Source: UBA721 sp002705165 | GTDB lineage: Bacteria > Planctomycetota > Planctomycetia > Pirellulales > Pirellulaceae | Reading direction: 5' to 3' | NCBI GenBank assembly: GCA_045565995.1 | Contig: JBJLEF010000001.1 | Span: 1,922,001-1,986,000, forward strand | DNA length: 64,000 bases | In this document: in pieces, positions 53,501-61,813 of the stretch | Position numbering within the stretch: position 1 is the first letter of the stretch | Layout of the letters: each line of letters opens with the position of its first letter | The notes under the pieces: model-generated | Seen by the model: the letters and a program-made list of their open reading frames with translations, nothing else | Databases searched by the model: none | What the model was told of the DNA's origin: nothing | Translations under genes and position numbers: made by a program

Positions 53501-54654
53501 ACGTAGTCTGTTTCATGGCCATCGCCTGCAGAACTGGCCCCCAGATAGATGGTAACGTCTTCCCCGAGTTCGTTTAGGAATTGTCGTTCTAATTCAACGA
53601 CAGGACGGAGAGGGTTGACGGGAGCCTGCCACTGAGATGGGACAGCTGGACGACCAATATGTCCCACTAGATTAAACGTCCACAGCATACTCTGCCAGGC
53701 TTCCATTTCCACGGCGAAGGGCTCAATGTTTTCAGTTGTTAGAGCACGAAGCCGCTGGCTTATGTAGTTCAGAAGGTGTTCGTTACCTTCAGGCGTTTGA
53801 TGCAGCAACCAGAGCTTCTCTAGGTAGACAGGATTGATGTTGTGTTTTACAGCGATCTGTTCGATGGTTTGAGTTTGTTTTAGAAGTGGCTCCCGGTCGT
53901 TGGCGATTGCTTCTAAATATCGCCTTAAGTGGAGATGGCCCTGAAGATCTAATGCCAACTCAGGAGTTGTTCGATTGGTAGATCGATAGAAACTTCGGAT
54001 TTGTTCCATCATTTCGTCAATGACGTTTCGGCGAGTGGTTTGTTCGGACCAGCGGATTCCGGTCGGTGTGAAAACAGCATGCTCCGCAACCGATTTGCCT
54101 GCATCAAGATATTTTCGAATGAGGTTGGGTGACATGGATAGAGCGTCGCCGGTGTTGGTGAATCCTTCACCAGCAGCGCCATCGACTGGGAATTCTCTGG
54201 TGGGATCCAGACTCTCAATCCCCGTCAGGTCTTGAATCGTATAGTCATACTCAGAGTTATTTAGTCGACGTAGTACAACCGGGCCAGGGTCACCTGCGTA
54301 TTTTTGCGCTTCATGTTCTAAGAGAGACTTAGTCCATTTTTGTAGAAGCTCCCGCTGGTTATCCGTGGGTTGCTGGGACTCTTTGGGGGGCATTTGTCTG
54401 CTATCAAGCATTTCAGAAATTCGTATCCACGGCTTAATGTTGGATTGAATATCAGCGACTGATTTGAAGAGGCTCATGTCGAGTTCTGCTTCGATAACTT
54501 CACCGCTGTGGCAATCGAAACAAAACTGCTTAAGTAATTCCTGAACGTCCCGAGTGTACTTCTCGGAAATAGTCTGAATGGAGTTGTCTTGTGCTTGTAG
54601 TTGAACGGGGAGCGTTAACAGGGTCAAAAGCGATACGTAGACAAAACGTTTCAT
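50581..54654 (-). CDS. Giant planctomycete cytochrome c protein with DUF1587, DUF1595, DUF1592, DUF1588 and DUF1585
   Basis: The 1357-residue secreted protein (signal peptide ending QLQAQ) has an N-terminal heme-type motif CFDCHS (45-49). DUF1587 follows (about 130-200; LRRLNNSEYDYTIQDLTGI). A long middle part includes a beta-rich, carbohydrate-binding-like segment (about 495-640). Then come DUF1595 (DFAHKAWRRDLQAAERAEIHQL), DUF1592 (SSEIASRLSYFLWSSQPD and NFNSNNDKNEELYPEF), DUF1588 (RTSPILRGNWVYETLLGERLPKPP with CAKCHALIDPYGFALEQYD) and DUF1585 (KLLGYSLGREVQLSD). Two CXXCH motifs suggest covalent heme. The DUF order is the family standard. Its DUF1552 partner follows. The middle insertion is larger than usual, as the typical family members I know are nearer 700-900 residues. 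Confidence 0.92.
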   Translation of the reverse strand: MKRFVYVSLLTLLTLPVQLQAQDNSIQTISEKYTRDVQELLKQFCFDCHSGEVIEAELDMSLFKSVADIQSNIKPWIRISEMLDSRQMPPKESQQPTDNQRELLQKWTKSLLEHEAQKYAGDPGPVVLRRLNNSEYDYTIQDLTGIESLDPTREFPVDGAAGEGFTNTGDALSMSPNLIRKYLDAGKSVAEHAVFTPTGIRWSEQTTRRNVIDEMMEQIRSFYRSTNRTTPELALDLQGHLHLRRYLEAIANDREPLLKQTQTIEQIAVKHNINPVYLEKLWLLHQTPEGNEHLLNYISQRLRALTTENIEPFAVEMEAWQSMLWTFNLVGHIGRPAVPSQWQAPVNPLRPVVELERQFLNELGEDVTIYLGASSAGDGHETDYVLWKNARLEKEGEPPIYLANLEGVAQRYVRIQQTMLANTSNYLTAVDEASKLPTPVDIAGLAKKHNLNTPSLEKWLDFMNVRATTAVAVEGLILSQVKNVAGYSVVNGWGADLPNLTANSSNDLVKIPGDSHPHGITVHPTPDMYIAVIWKAPEDVRVSITSLVADAHSNCGNGTEFWLQHRSGDKIQELWHGTAGLTETKTFPPKELSIRKGEVIGLYVGPRDGQHVCDLTRIDLTLQEIDGKKREWDLAKDCTDDILAGNPHADRLGNPDIWHVTKGLVTELNKPTAQISSLPIGTLLETWASEPDSEKRQALAGQIQNIAINPVPADRESPEGRVYQALITLADSVVPGDLQDDVESDKRFGVHPVSGEVAKLDLVSKAPSAVAIKIPAFFAKGRILKVSGLPDPHHGQDTTAQLHLNSDDSVHERLLVTFPILSHPGNPRHDKMIEALNEFRGLFPRALAYVRLVPVDEVVPLVLWYREDGHLQNLMLTNKQREELDALWDEFLFVAQEPLKYEVSYEQLYQFATQDRPDIVEDLKPIEVNVKAHAEGFRKRILETEPVHLKAVIDFAHKAWRRDLQAAERAEIHQLYTSLREVGLNHEPACRLTIARILTSPNFLFKQENAKEGVDATGVTSSEIASRLSYFLWSSQPDEVLREAARHNQLDTPQQIRKQTHRMLLDSRTSRIATEFAAQWLHVRNFNSNNDKNEELYPEFAELREDMYQEILQFFDDLFRNNGSVLNILNADYTFLNERLANHYGIAGVTGLEWRRVDDVKQAGRGGILGMSTTLATNSGASRTSPILRGNWVYETLLGERLPKPPANVPQLPEFVPEGKTARELIELHSSVAECAKCHALIDPYGFALEQYDVLGRLRPNKIDTRTTLVDQTELDGIDGLRNYLITKRQDDFLRQFCKKLLGYSLGREVQLSDNPLIDTMIEQLKTNDYRINTAIIQIVMSKQFRYIRGRDFLTQE

Positions 54655-55086
54655 GAAGTGTGTCTCCGGACTGTATATCTAAGTCACTAAGTGATAGCAG
54701 CCCAAAATAAGCGGTGATACGGACAAGTTTAGTGTATCAAACTGAAGGATCGTATATGCGAATCAATTTCTATCATTCTAGGAATCGAATCGCTCCCAGA
54801 TTGGAGTTGGCGTTGAAAACAGACTACTTGGAGTTTCCGGGATATTGCTGCCAGTGTGAATGGATGAACTTGGGCTTCGGCACATCAGATGTAAGCAGAT
54901 AGCGATATCTGGATCTAATTTGTGTTTCAGTGAGTTTTCATTCATTCCCAGACGTGGGAGGCTGAGCGTGCCTGTCGACGGCAGTCAGAGAGTGATGTTT
55001 GTAATTTGTTTTATCGCTTTCATTAATTTGCCCCGGAGTCCTTTAGCGAGGGTTGCAGGGGAGGCATTAACATCGGGTATGTAATG
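54655..55086. other. Gene-free stretch of about 430 bp between two minus-strand genes
   Basis: This lies upstream of the DUF1592-type gene and downstream of the PQQ-propeller gene, so it should contain the promoter of the former and the terminator of the latter. Short frames here lack codon bias or family features and I do not call them. TAACAT and ATGTTA near 55070 form only a weak inverted repeat. No convincing terminator or -35/-10 pair was found. Confidence 0.4.
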
Positions 55087-56370
55087 TTACTTTGAATCGA
55101 GGTCTAGATTTTCTATGCGGTAGAGATGGTTTTCAGTCCGGATAAACAGGGCTTTGCCTGACACGGCCGGCGTAGCTACAAGAATGTCTTCCGCGAGTTT
55201 GTTCTCGTGTGTAATTTTCAGCTCTCGGCCAGGTTTTAGAATGAATGAAATAGCATCCTCATTGAATACGTAGATTTGGCCATTGGCATGGATAGGTGAG
55301 GCGGAATAGGACCCCGGCAGTCGGCTTTTCCAAACTTGCTCACCGGACTTTGCTTCCAGGCAGGTGATGATTCCCAGACGGTTTATTAGGTATAAGAGGT
55401 CATCCACCAGCAGGGGAGAGCATCTAGGAGGCATCGCAGCGGTTTCTTTCCAGGCAATATGGCTGTCACTCAGGTCGCCTTTACCCCCCAGTCGGATTGC
55501 CCACAGTTGCGGGTTATCCCGATCCACAGTGGTAAACAATAAACCATGACCGGAGACTGGGCGAGGAGCATTGGAGAATCCATGGTGTTTGATCTTCCAT
55601 AATTCCTCACCGGTCTGTGGGTTGTAGGCATAGCAACCCTGTGCTCCATTACTAACCAACTGAAGTTCGCCAGCATTCTCAATCAAGCTTGGCATACTAT
55701 AGGCTTTTCGCTTATGGACAGGGACATCGGTAAAATCTGCTGAACGATCTGTTTTCCACACGGTCTTTCCGGTGTTCTTGTTTAAGGCGACCACGTATTG
55801 CACATCACGTCCGTCGACATTCACGATGAAGAGTTCCCCGAATAACATAGGTGAACTAGCAGGGCCCGCACCAGCTTCGTGATCGCAATTAAGATCGCGA
55901 CGTGTCCAGACGACTTCCGCTGTTTTGCGATTTAAACACGCGGTGCCGTAAGTGCCGTAATGCACGTAGACGTGCTTTTCATCGATGACAGATGTTGGAG
56001 TTGCATAGCTGTTGTCTGCTGCAATGAGTTGAGCGTTTTCCACATTAAAGAGATGTTTGTCATGGATGACTCGTCCGGTTTTTTTGTTCAGGCAAACGGC
56101 ATACAGCGTGGTGCCGTCAAGCTTTGCCGTGGTTACCCAGACTTGATCATCCCATACGACAGGTGATGACCAACCACGATCATGGATGGCAGTTTTCCAG
56201 ACGATATTTTTGTCTTCACTCCAGTCCTGGGGTAGGTCAGGAGCATCAATATGCCCATCGCTGTTAGGTCCGCGGAACTGATTCCAGTTCGTTTGCGCCA
56301 ATGCCGAGTTTGAAAGCAGGAAAAAAATGCCATGAATAAGTATTAGACAGGTGGATCTTGAGTACATCAT
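55087..56370 (-). CDS. Secreted PQQ-binding-like beta-propeller protein
   Basis: The 427-residue protein has a signal peptide (ending SALAQ) and then NWNQFRGPNSDGHIDAPDLPQDWSEDKNIVWKTAI, the standard opening of planctomycete PQQ-like propellers. Blades repeat the W-docking form (GWSSPVVWDDQVWVTT, HYGTYGTACLNRKTAEVVW, VVALNKNTGKTVWKT, YAYNPQTGEELWKI, CLEAKSGEQVWKS). Relatives include BamB-like propellers and outer-membrane quinoproteins; no active-site Ca/PQQ ligands can be claimed from reading alone, so a scaffold role is as likely as an enzymatic one. It is the last gene of a minus-strand run (59225 to 55087) with short gaps. Confidence 0.88.
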   Translation of the reverse strand: MMYSRSTCLILIHGIFFLLSNSALAQTNWNQFRGPNSDGHIDAPDLPQDWSEDKNIVWKTAIHDRGWSSPVVWDDQVWVTTAKLDGTTLYAVCLNKKTGRVIHDKHLFNVENAQLIAADNSYATPTSVIDEKHVYVHYGTYGTACLNRKTAEVVWTRRDLNCDHEAGAGPASSPMLFGELFIVNVDGRDVQYVVALNKNTGKTVWKTDRSADFTDVPVHKRKAYSMPSLIENAGELQLVSNGAQGCYAYNPQTGEELWKIKHHGFSNAPRPVSGHGLLFTTVDRDNPQLWAIRLGGKGDLSDSHIAWKETAAMPPRCSPLLVDDLLYLINRLGIITCLEAKSGEQVWKSRLPGSYSASPIHANGQIYVFNEDAISFILKPGRELKITHENKLAEDILVATPAVSGKALFIRTENHLYRIENLDLDSK

Positions 56371-56403
56371 GATGGAAGGATCGGTGATTCTAAAACAGAC
56401 TGA

Positions 56404-57333
56404 TTATTTGGCTTGGGGTAGAAACGGAAAGAGTTCTTTCAACTGTTGGGTCGTTGGACGGGAACCGTATTCGCAGATTTCAAATGCTTCGGCGAATTTT
56501 ACCTTGTTTCCAACATCGATTCCGTACAGACGAATCAGTTGTTCACGGAATTTGTTGGCTTCGTTTCCTTGCCGTCGGGCCCAACGTTGATATAGCCATT
56601 CGTATCGTGCTTGAGGGTCACTCGCAGGTGGAACTAATGCCATTCTTTCCCGACTTCCACCCGCTCCGCCTTCAAAAGCCTGGGAAACTAGCGCGGTCAG
56701 CGCCTCGACCTTTTTGGGGAAGATACTGTCGAGAGAGACAACGATATCCGGATCGAATGGATAGGGCTTAGTAAAGCCATCGCTTGAATAGAGGAATACC
56801 GGATTCTTTTTGAGGTGTGGGACATCTGGGCAAAAGAATGGCACGGTCACCATAAAGGCTGCGTCTTGAACCAGGATTCCTGTATAGCGGTGATCCGGAT
56901 GATAATCCCAGGGCCGATGGGAGATGACGATATCGGCGTTCCATTGTCGGATAATACGACAGATCGTCTTGCGGTTCTCCAGCGTGGGTAATAATTCACC
57001 ATCATGGATGTCAAGAACCTTTGAATGAGCACCTAGTCGTTTAGCACATTCGGCAGACTCGGCAGTTCTGCGTTTGGCCAGTTCGCCTCCGGACATTTGC
57101 CAGTGCCCGATGTCCCCATTGGTAACCGAGACTAAAAGGACATGGTGTCCTTGTTCTGCCCATAAAGCGGCTGTGCCTCCGGACTTATATTCAGCATCGT
57201 CCGGATGAGCACCGAAGCAAACGATTCGAAGTTTCCCGTTGTCTTCGGGAATATTCAGTTCGTCAGCATTAACAGCGGCCACTGAGACAATGAGCAGTGT
57301 GATGACTGTAAGAAGACTTATATTGCGGCGCAT
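56404..57333 (-). CDS. Secreted PIG-L/LmbE family deacetylase
   Basis: The 309-residue protein has a signal peptide (ending NADE) and the PIG-L zinc motif AHPDDAE (GAHPDDAEYKSGG), then a second His motif SHRPWDYHPDHRYTG. Both are diagnostic for the N-acetylglucosaminyl-derivative deacetylase superfamily (MshB, PIG-L, BshB). These enzymes remove acetyl groups from GlcNAc-containing molecules. Export suggests action on an extracellular or cell-wall polysaccharide, in line with the neighbouring sulfatase. The gaps to the neighbours are 33 and 30 bp. Confidence 0.93.
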   Translation of the reverse strand: MRRNISLLTVITLLIVSVAAVNADELNIPEDNGKLRIVCFGAHPDDAEYKSGGTAALWAEQGHHVLLVSVTNGDIGHWQMSGGELAKRRTAESAECAKRLGAHSKVLDIHDGELLPTLENRKTICRIIRQWNADIVISHRPWDYHPDHRYTGILVQDAAFMVTVPFFCPDVPHLKKNPVFLYSSDGFTKPYPFDPDIVVSLDSIFPKKVEALTALVSQAFEGGAGGSRERMALVPPASDPQARYEWLYQRWARRQGNEANKFREQLIRLYGIDVGNKVKFAEAFEICEYGSRPTTQQLKELFPFLPQAK

Positions 57334-57363
57334 TTAGTTGGCTCCGAATGGTTGAAGTATTTG

Positions 57364-58794
57364 TTAGTTTTCGAGGAATCGACTGGCCGCTTTGTACGCA
57401 TTATGACCGGTCGAATTCCCGGGGAGGATGTCTTCCTGCTCCAGGGGGATATGAGCTTTGTGTTGCTTAATAATTTTGGTATAGGCACGCTTGTTGATTA
57501 GGTTTTTCCACTCATGAGGATCTTCCCGGTGATCATAAAACTCTTCGGAGCCATCCAAATATTGAATGTAACGAAAGTGTTCTGAGCGTACAGCAAAGTT
57601 GCCTTTTCCAAACGAAGAGATTGCCGGATGGTCCCAGTTGGCCGTTGGGTTTTTTAATAGAGGTACCAGTGAGTTCCCTTCTTGTAACTCGTCTTTGGGT
57701 AGCCCTGACAATTCCAACAGAGTGGGAAATACATCCAGAAGTTCCGCAGGCTTGGTGGTGATTTGTCCTGCTGCGTAACGTTTGTCGACAACGATCAGAG
57801 GAACACGTGTTCCGTCTTCCCAAATAGTTCGTTTAGCCCAGCGTTGTTTTTCTCCAAGATGAAATCCGTGATCGGAGAAAAGTACGATGATTGTATTGTC
57901 TCGGTGCGGTGATTTATCTAACGCGTCTAAAACGATTCCCAGACAATAGTCGGCAAAAGCAACGGAGGCTAAATAAGATTGGACGGCATGTTCCCACTGC
58001 CCAGCAGAAACGATCCAGCTATGCTCGGGTGATACGTGCTTTTCATTGGTCAGTGCAATCGCATAATCACTAAGATCGTCACGGTCTTTTGCTTGCACGA
58101 CTGGTAGCTTGATTTGGTCTTTAGGGAATAGGTCGAACCACTTCTTAGGAGCAAACATCGGGACGTGAGGTCGGTAGAATCCGACCCCCATAAAAAAGGG
58201 CTTCTTCAAATCTTCCGGAAGGGCATTTAGTTTTTCGACGGCCCAGTGAGCGATTTTATAGTCAGGCATCATCTCATCCTGTTCAGGAAATGCGCCCCAG
58301 TCCCAAAGCGGGTGTCCATGCGGTTGTGAAATCTTAGTTTCGGGGCGAGGACCGAATCCTCCCATCGACCCTCCATAGTCTTGGAAGAATCGTTGATCTT
58401 GGCGGTGGAAAATCTTCCCGGCCGCCAATGTTTGGTAGTCATGCTTGGCAAATCGTTCTGGAAGGGTATCCAGGTTTTGCAACTTCGGTGACTGTTTTAA
58501 ATCTGGAGATAGGAAGTAGATTCCGGAAGTGTGGGGATATCGGCCGGTCTGCATACTGGCTCGAGATGGGTTACATACCGGTGACTGGCAATGGGCATTG
58601 GAGAATAGAGTGCCCCGATCAGCCAAACGATCAATATTAGGAGTCTTGGCCTGTGGATGGCCACCGAGGCAACCTGTCCAGTCGTTGAGATCATCGATCG
58701 AAATCAATAGTACGTTTGGCCTGTCCGCGGATAAAACTTCTTTGGAGGTCGAGGCGGCGATGAGAATAAGGAATATAAAGGCTGGTCGTGACAT
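57364..58794 (-). CDS. Secreted sulfatase (iduronate-2-sulfatase-like)
   Basis: The 476-residue protein has a signal peptide (ending EVLSA) and the sulfatase core: DRPNVLLISIDDLNDW for metal Asp-Asp, CNPSR at 74-78 with Cys74 as the formylglycine precursor, GKIFHR, GFYRPHVPMFAPKKWFDLF and the metal-binding SDHGFHLGEKQRW. The layout matches the S1 family subgroup acting on iduronate-2-sulfate and similar sugars. Cys-type maturation by a formylglycine-generating enzyme or anSME is required; no such gene is in the window. It sits in a run with a cupin, the PIG-L deacetylase and a propeller, which points to sulfated, acetylated polysaccharide breakdown. Confidence 0.95.
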   Translation of the reverse strand: MSRPAFIFLILIAASTSKEVLSADRPNVLLISIDDLNDWTGCLGGHPQAKTPNIDRLADRGTLFSNAHCQSPVCNPSRASMQTGRYPHTSGIYFLSPDLKQSPKLQNLDTLPERFAKHDYQTLAAGKIFHRQDQRFFQDYGGSMGGFGPRPETKISQPHGHPLWDWGAFPEQDEMMPDYKIAHWAVEKLNALPEDLKKPFFMGVGFYRPHVPMFAPKKWFDLFPKDQIKLPVVQAKDRDDLSDYAIALTNEKHVSPEHSWIVSAGQWEHAVQSYLASVAFADYCLGIVLDALDKSPHRDNTIIVLFSDHGFHLGEKQRWAKRTIWEDGTRVPLIVVDKRYAAGQITTKPAELLDVFPTLLELSGLPKDELQEGNSLVPLLKNPTANWDHPAISSFGKGNFAVRSEHFRYIQYLDGSEEFYDHREDPHEWKNLINKRAYTKIIKQHKAHIPLEQEDILPGNSTGHNAYKAASRFLEN

Positions 58795-58834
58795 AGGAAG
58801 TCTAATCCTGATTTCTATATTATAACGGTGGTTG

Positions 58835-59194
58835 TTAAATCACTTCGGGCTTGCTCACGGTACGATTGTTTTCCAGATTGCCGGTGTTGAGTGTACCAAC
58901 TGGCTCAAACAGTACGACTTCACATTCTTCTTCCGCGACGGGTTTATGTTCGACTCCTTTCGGAATCACACACATTTGACCAGACTCCAATTGAATGGAT
59001 GAGTCACGGAAGTGAATCACCAGTGTTCCCTGAATAACCCAGAATAATTCATCTTCGTGTTCATGGAAGTGCCAGTCAAATTCGCCAAGTAGTTTGACTA
59101 CTTTAAGATGCTGCCCATTAAGCTCGGCAATTACTTTGGGAGACCAATGTTCATGAAATGTACGGAGTTTCTCAGCGACGTCTATAACTTGCAT
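58835..59194 (-). CDS. Cupin-domain protein
   Basis: The 119-residue cytoplasmic protein is a single cupin. Motif 1 reads DWHFHEHEDELFWVIQGTLVIHF, with the two His and the Glu of the metal site (HFH..E..E pattern). Motif 2 is SGQMCVIPKGVEHKPVAEEE with the last His. It could be a sugar isomerase, a small dioxygenase-type enzyme or a regulator-like sensor; the size and the single motif set do not decide. It lies between the sulfatase gene (40 bp downstream) and a secreted protein gene (30 bp upstream) on the same strand. Confidence 0.9.
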   Translation of the reverse strand: MQVIDVAEKLRTFHEHWSPKVIAELNGQHLKVVKLLGEFDWHFHEHEDELFWVIQGTLVIHFRDSSIQLESGQMCVIPKGVEHKPVAEEECEVVLFEPVGTLNTGNLENNRTVSKPEVI

Positions 59195-59224
59195 GGTGTC
59201 TAATTCGTTCCACGGCTAATGAGA

Positions 59225-60031
59225 CTAGGGACTTTTGTAGTGGTGTTCCATCGCTTCAAATGTTCTTCGCTTGGAAAGTAAATTGTTCTTGGTGCTTTCC
59301 CATTTCGGATTTAGCTCGGCTCTCCAAATGCGAACATGTTTCACTTCGTGCCAGGTACTACCCATGGTTAATGACACGAGTGTTTTTGAAGTGGTGATTT
59401 GCTTCGTTTTTGTGTAGGCCACATGATTGCCGACTCTGAAGAGTGCCTCCTCTCCCACGATTTCCAGTAGGGCAGTGTGCCATTTTTTAGGAGCAAGCCG
59501 GAGATTTTGATAGTCGAGTAATAGGTCTTGGATGATTTGTTTTTCAGGTGTCTTGCGAATGTGTTGAAGCAGAAAACCGGATTCGATGAAGTCATTGTTG
59601 ACGTTGGCCCACGCAGAGAGGATGTGTCCGGTTATGTCCGGCCGCCGGTCAGCAGCAATGCGAAAGCACTGATGATGCCAGGGCTCCGTGTTTTTACCAA
59701 AACGAAATGTCACCTCAATGATTAGGTTTTCCTCATCAAAGCCCTGATACGCCATCACTGGCACATGCCCGGCAGCAGGTGAGTGAGTTGAACGCCAGAT
59801 GTTGTTGTCGTTGCCGGTGCGTTCCCATTTTCCGGCACCAAGTCGAACGGCGGTATATTCATTTAACGGAAAGGCTTTTCCACGTTCACGATCTTGGGAT
59901 CCGTTGTCTTCCAGGATTAACTTGCCTTTCACCGCAAGTTCTGTAGTGACTTCTGGTTGCATTGCATGAACCTTCGTCGCAACGAGTGCAACGAGTAATG
60001 CGAATGTGATAATAAGACGAGTGAATGGCAT
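59225..60031 (-). CDS. Secreted protein, possible DUF1080/LamG-like fold
   Basis: The 268-residue protein has a signal peptide (ending VHAMQ). The mature part is beta-rich (LAVKGKLILEDNG..., YTAVRLGAGKWERTG, GFDEENLIIEVTFRFG) and includes segments common in DUF1080-like glucanase-fold proteins, but no catalytic residues are evident. An Arg/Trp-rich tail (WHEVKHVRIWRAELNPKW) closes it. It is the first gene of the minus-strand run with the cupin, sulfatase, PIG-L and propeller genes, so it probably works on the same substrate. I do not recognise the family for sure. Confidence 0.6.
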   Translation of the reverse strand: MPFTRLIITFALLVALVATKVHAMQPEVTTELAVKGKLILEDNGSQDRERGKAFPLNEYTAVRLGAGKWERTGNDNNIWRSTHSPAAGHVPVMAYQGFDEENLIIEVTFRFGKNTEPWHHQCFRIAADRRPDITGHILSAWANVNNDFIESGFLLQHIRKTPEKQIIQDLLLDYQNLRLAPKKWHTALLEIVGEEALFRVGNHVAYTKTKQITTSKTLVSLTMGSTWHEVKHVRIWRAELNPKWESTKNNLLSKRRTFEAMEHHYKSP

Positions 60032-60205
60032 GATTGAGTATTAGCTAGTCCGTTAAAATTAATCCTTAGCTTTATTTTACTTCCTGTTCGGTAAGTTGTG
60101 TTATTAATCCATGTCTGAGTGCGTTAGGGATTCGTGTGAATCGTGTTACATTGTTTAATATTCAAGTCTGGAAGTCGGGAAAAATCTTATGGAAAGCTTT
60201 AACGA

Positions 60206-61747
60206 ATGAATCGTGTTTTGGAGTTGCTTTTTGTACTGACTCTTTGTTGTACATCACTTCCTGCTGATGATCGGCCAAATGTGCTGTTTTTGGCAGTCGA
60301 CGACATGAACGACTGGATTGGCTATTTGGAATCGACGCCTAATGCGATTACTCCCAATCTCGATCGGCTCGCCGCGCGGGGTGTTTGTTTTACCAATGGG
60401 CACACGGCTGGTGTGTTTTGTGCTCCTAGCCGCGCAGCAATTTTTTCAGGTTTGTATGCTTCGACGACCGGTTGTTACATGACTCCGAATTACTTTGTTG
60501 CCAGGCCTGAAATAGAATCTCTCCAGATGAGTTTTTCCAAGGCAGGTTATACAACTCTGGGTACGGGAAAGCTGTATCACCACCCCACCGGGGCCATCGA
60601 CCAGAGAGGGTGGACTCAATTCTATTTGCGTAATCAAATTCAGCGTGAACGAGGTTGGCCGATGGAATCCTGGAGCAGTGAGACTCCGGTCCCTCAACCG
60701 TTTCCCAACAGTCGTTACAACCGCGGGAAGCAATTCAGTGCGGGTCTATTCCTGGAGTGGGGAGCAGTTGATAACGCGAAAGAAGAGGAAATAGCGGATA
60801 CGATTCGAGCCAACTGGGCAGTGGAGCAGCTACAGAAGAACCATGAGAAACCGTTTTTTCTCGCTTGTGGACTCTATGCTCCCCATTATCCCAACTATTG
60901 TCCTCAAAAATATTTCGATCTTTATGATCCCCAAGAGATTAAATTGCCTCCTTTGCTTGAGGATGACTTAGAAGACTTGCCGGAAAAAATCCAAAAGGTG
61001 CGTGCAAATCGTAAACGTCTGCACTTTGACAGACTTGTTTCGATGAAAGCTTATCAGGATGCGATGCACGGATACCTGGCTTGTATTAGTTATGCAGACG
61101 CAATGTTAGGCCGGGTTTTGAATGCGTTGGATGCCAGCCCTTATGCTGACAATACGATTGTTGTCTTATGGAGTGACCATGGCTATCACCTTGGCGAGAA
61201 GGGGCAATGGGGGAAGCATACATTATGGGAGCGCACCTCGAATGTGCCGTTTATCTGGGCCGGCCCTCAAGTGGCTAACGGGGTAGACACAGATGTGACG
61301 GTGAGTTTGATTGATATCTACCCGACGTTGGTGGAGATGTGCAAATTACCAAAACCTCGCCAAATACTAGAGGGGACCTCCTTGGCAGCAACGCTGCGTG
61401 CACCGGTGAAAGCAAGTGACCGAAGTATCTTTCTTCCTTATATGAAGCCTGGAGAGTATGCCGTCATCAATCGAGACTGGAGGTATATCCGGTATGGAGA
61501 AGACGGAGAAGAGTTGTATGACCTTAGTAAGGATCCCAATGAGTGGAGAAATCTTGCTGCGGATGAGCGTTTTGCAGAGTTAAAAGCAGAATTGCAAAAG
61601 GTTGCGCCTAAAGTCTTTGCGGCTCCGGAAGACAAATTAAACGCTCGCAAAGATTTGGTTGTCGATGGTGACAGGTTTCGCTGGGAAAAAGGTAAAGGGA
61701 ATTATGTCCCGATTCCCAAATACCGTCCCTACACCACTGAGCAGTAA
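60206..61747 (+). CDS. Secreted sulfatase, second copy
   Basis: The 513-residue protein has a signal peptide (ending SLPAD), then DRPNVLFLAVDDMNDW (metal Asp-Asp) and the formylglycine motif CAPSR at 72-76, followed by GKLYHH, GLYAPHYPNYCPQKYFDLYDP and the metal site WSDHGYHLGEKGQWGKHTLWE. It is a type I sulfatase with the same layout as the one at 57364, but less than half identical by eye, so it is a paralog and not a recent copy. It is divergent from the cluster (174 bp from its first gene), so the two may share regulation. The substrate is not known. Confidence 0.93.
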   Translation: MNRVLELLFVLTLCCTSLPADDRPNVLFLAVDDMNDWIGYLESTPNAITPNLDRLAARGVCFTNGHTAGVFCAPSRAAIFSGLYASTTGCYMTPNYFVARPEIESLQMSFSKAGYTTLGTGKLYHHPTGAIDQRGWTQFYLRNQIQRERGWPMESWSSETPVPQPFPNSRYNRGKQFSAGLFLEWGAVDNAKEEEIADTIRANWAVEQLQKNHEKPFFLACGLYAPHYPNYCPQKYFDLYDPQEIKLPPLLEDDLEDLPEKIQKVRANRKRLHFDRLVSMKAYQDAMHGYLACISYADAMLGRVLNALDASPYADNTIVVLWSDHGYHLGEKGQWGKHTLWERTSNVPFIWAGPQVANGVDTDVTVSLIDIYPTLVEMCKLPKPRQILEGTSLAATLRAPVKASDRSIFLPYMKPGEYAVINRDWRYIRYGEDGEELYDLSKDPNEWRNLAADERFAELKAELQKVAPKVFAAPEDKLNARKDLVVDGDRFRWEKGKGNYVPIPKYRPYTTEQ

Positions 61748-61813
61748 TCAAGAAGACATCATTTGATGTCCCCCGTCTCATGGGGAGATTTGAAACTCCT
61801 GGCTTTTAGTCGC

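Noticed and set aside
54714..55084. Two short plus-strand frames in the gap upstream of the DUF1592-type gene
   Set aside because: No ribosome binding site, no recognisable composition and no neighbours on that strand; read as chance frames.
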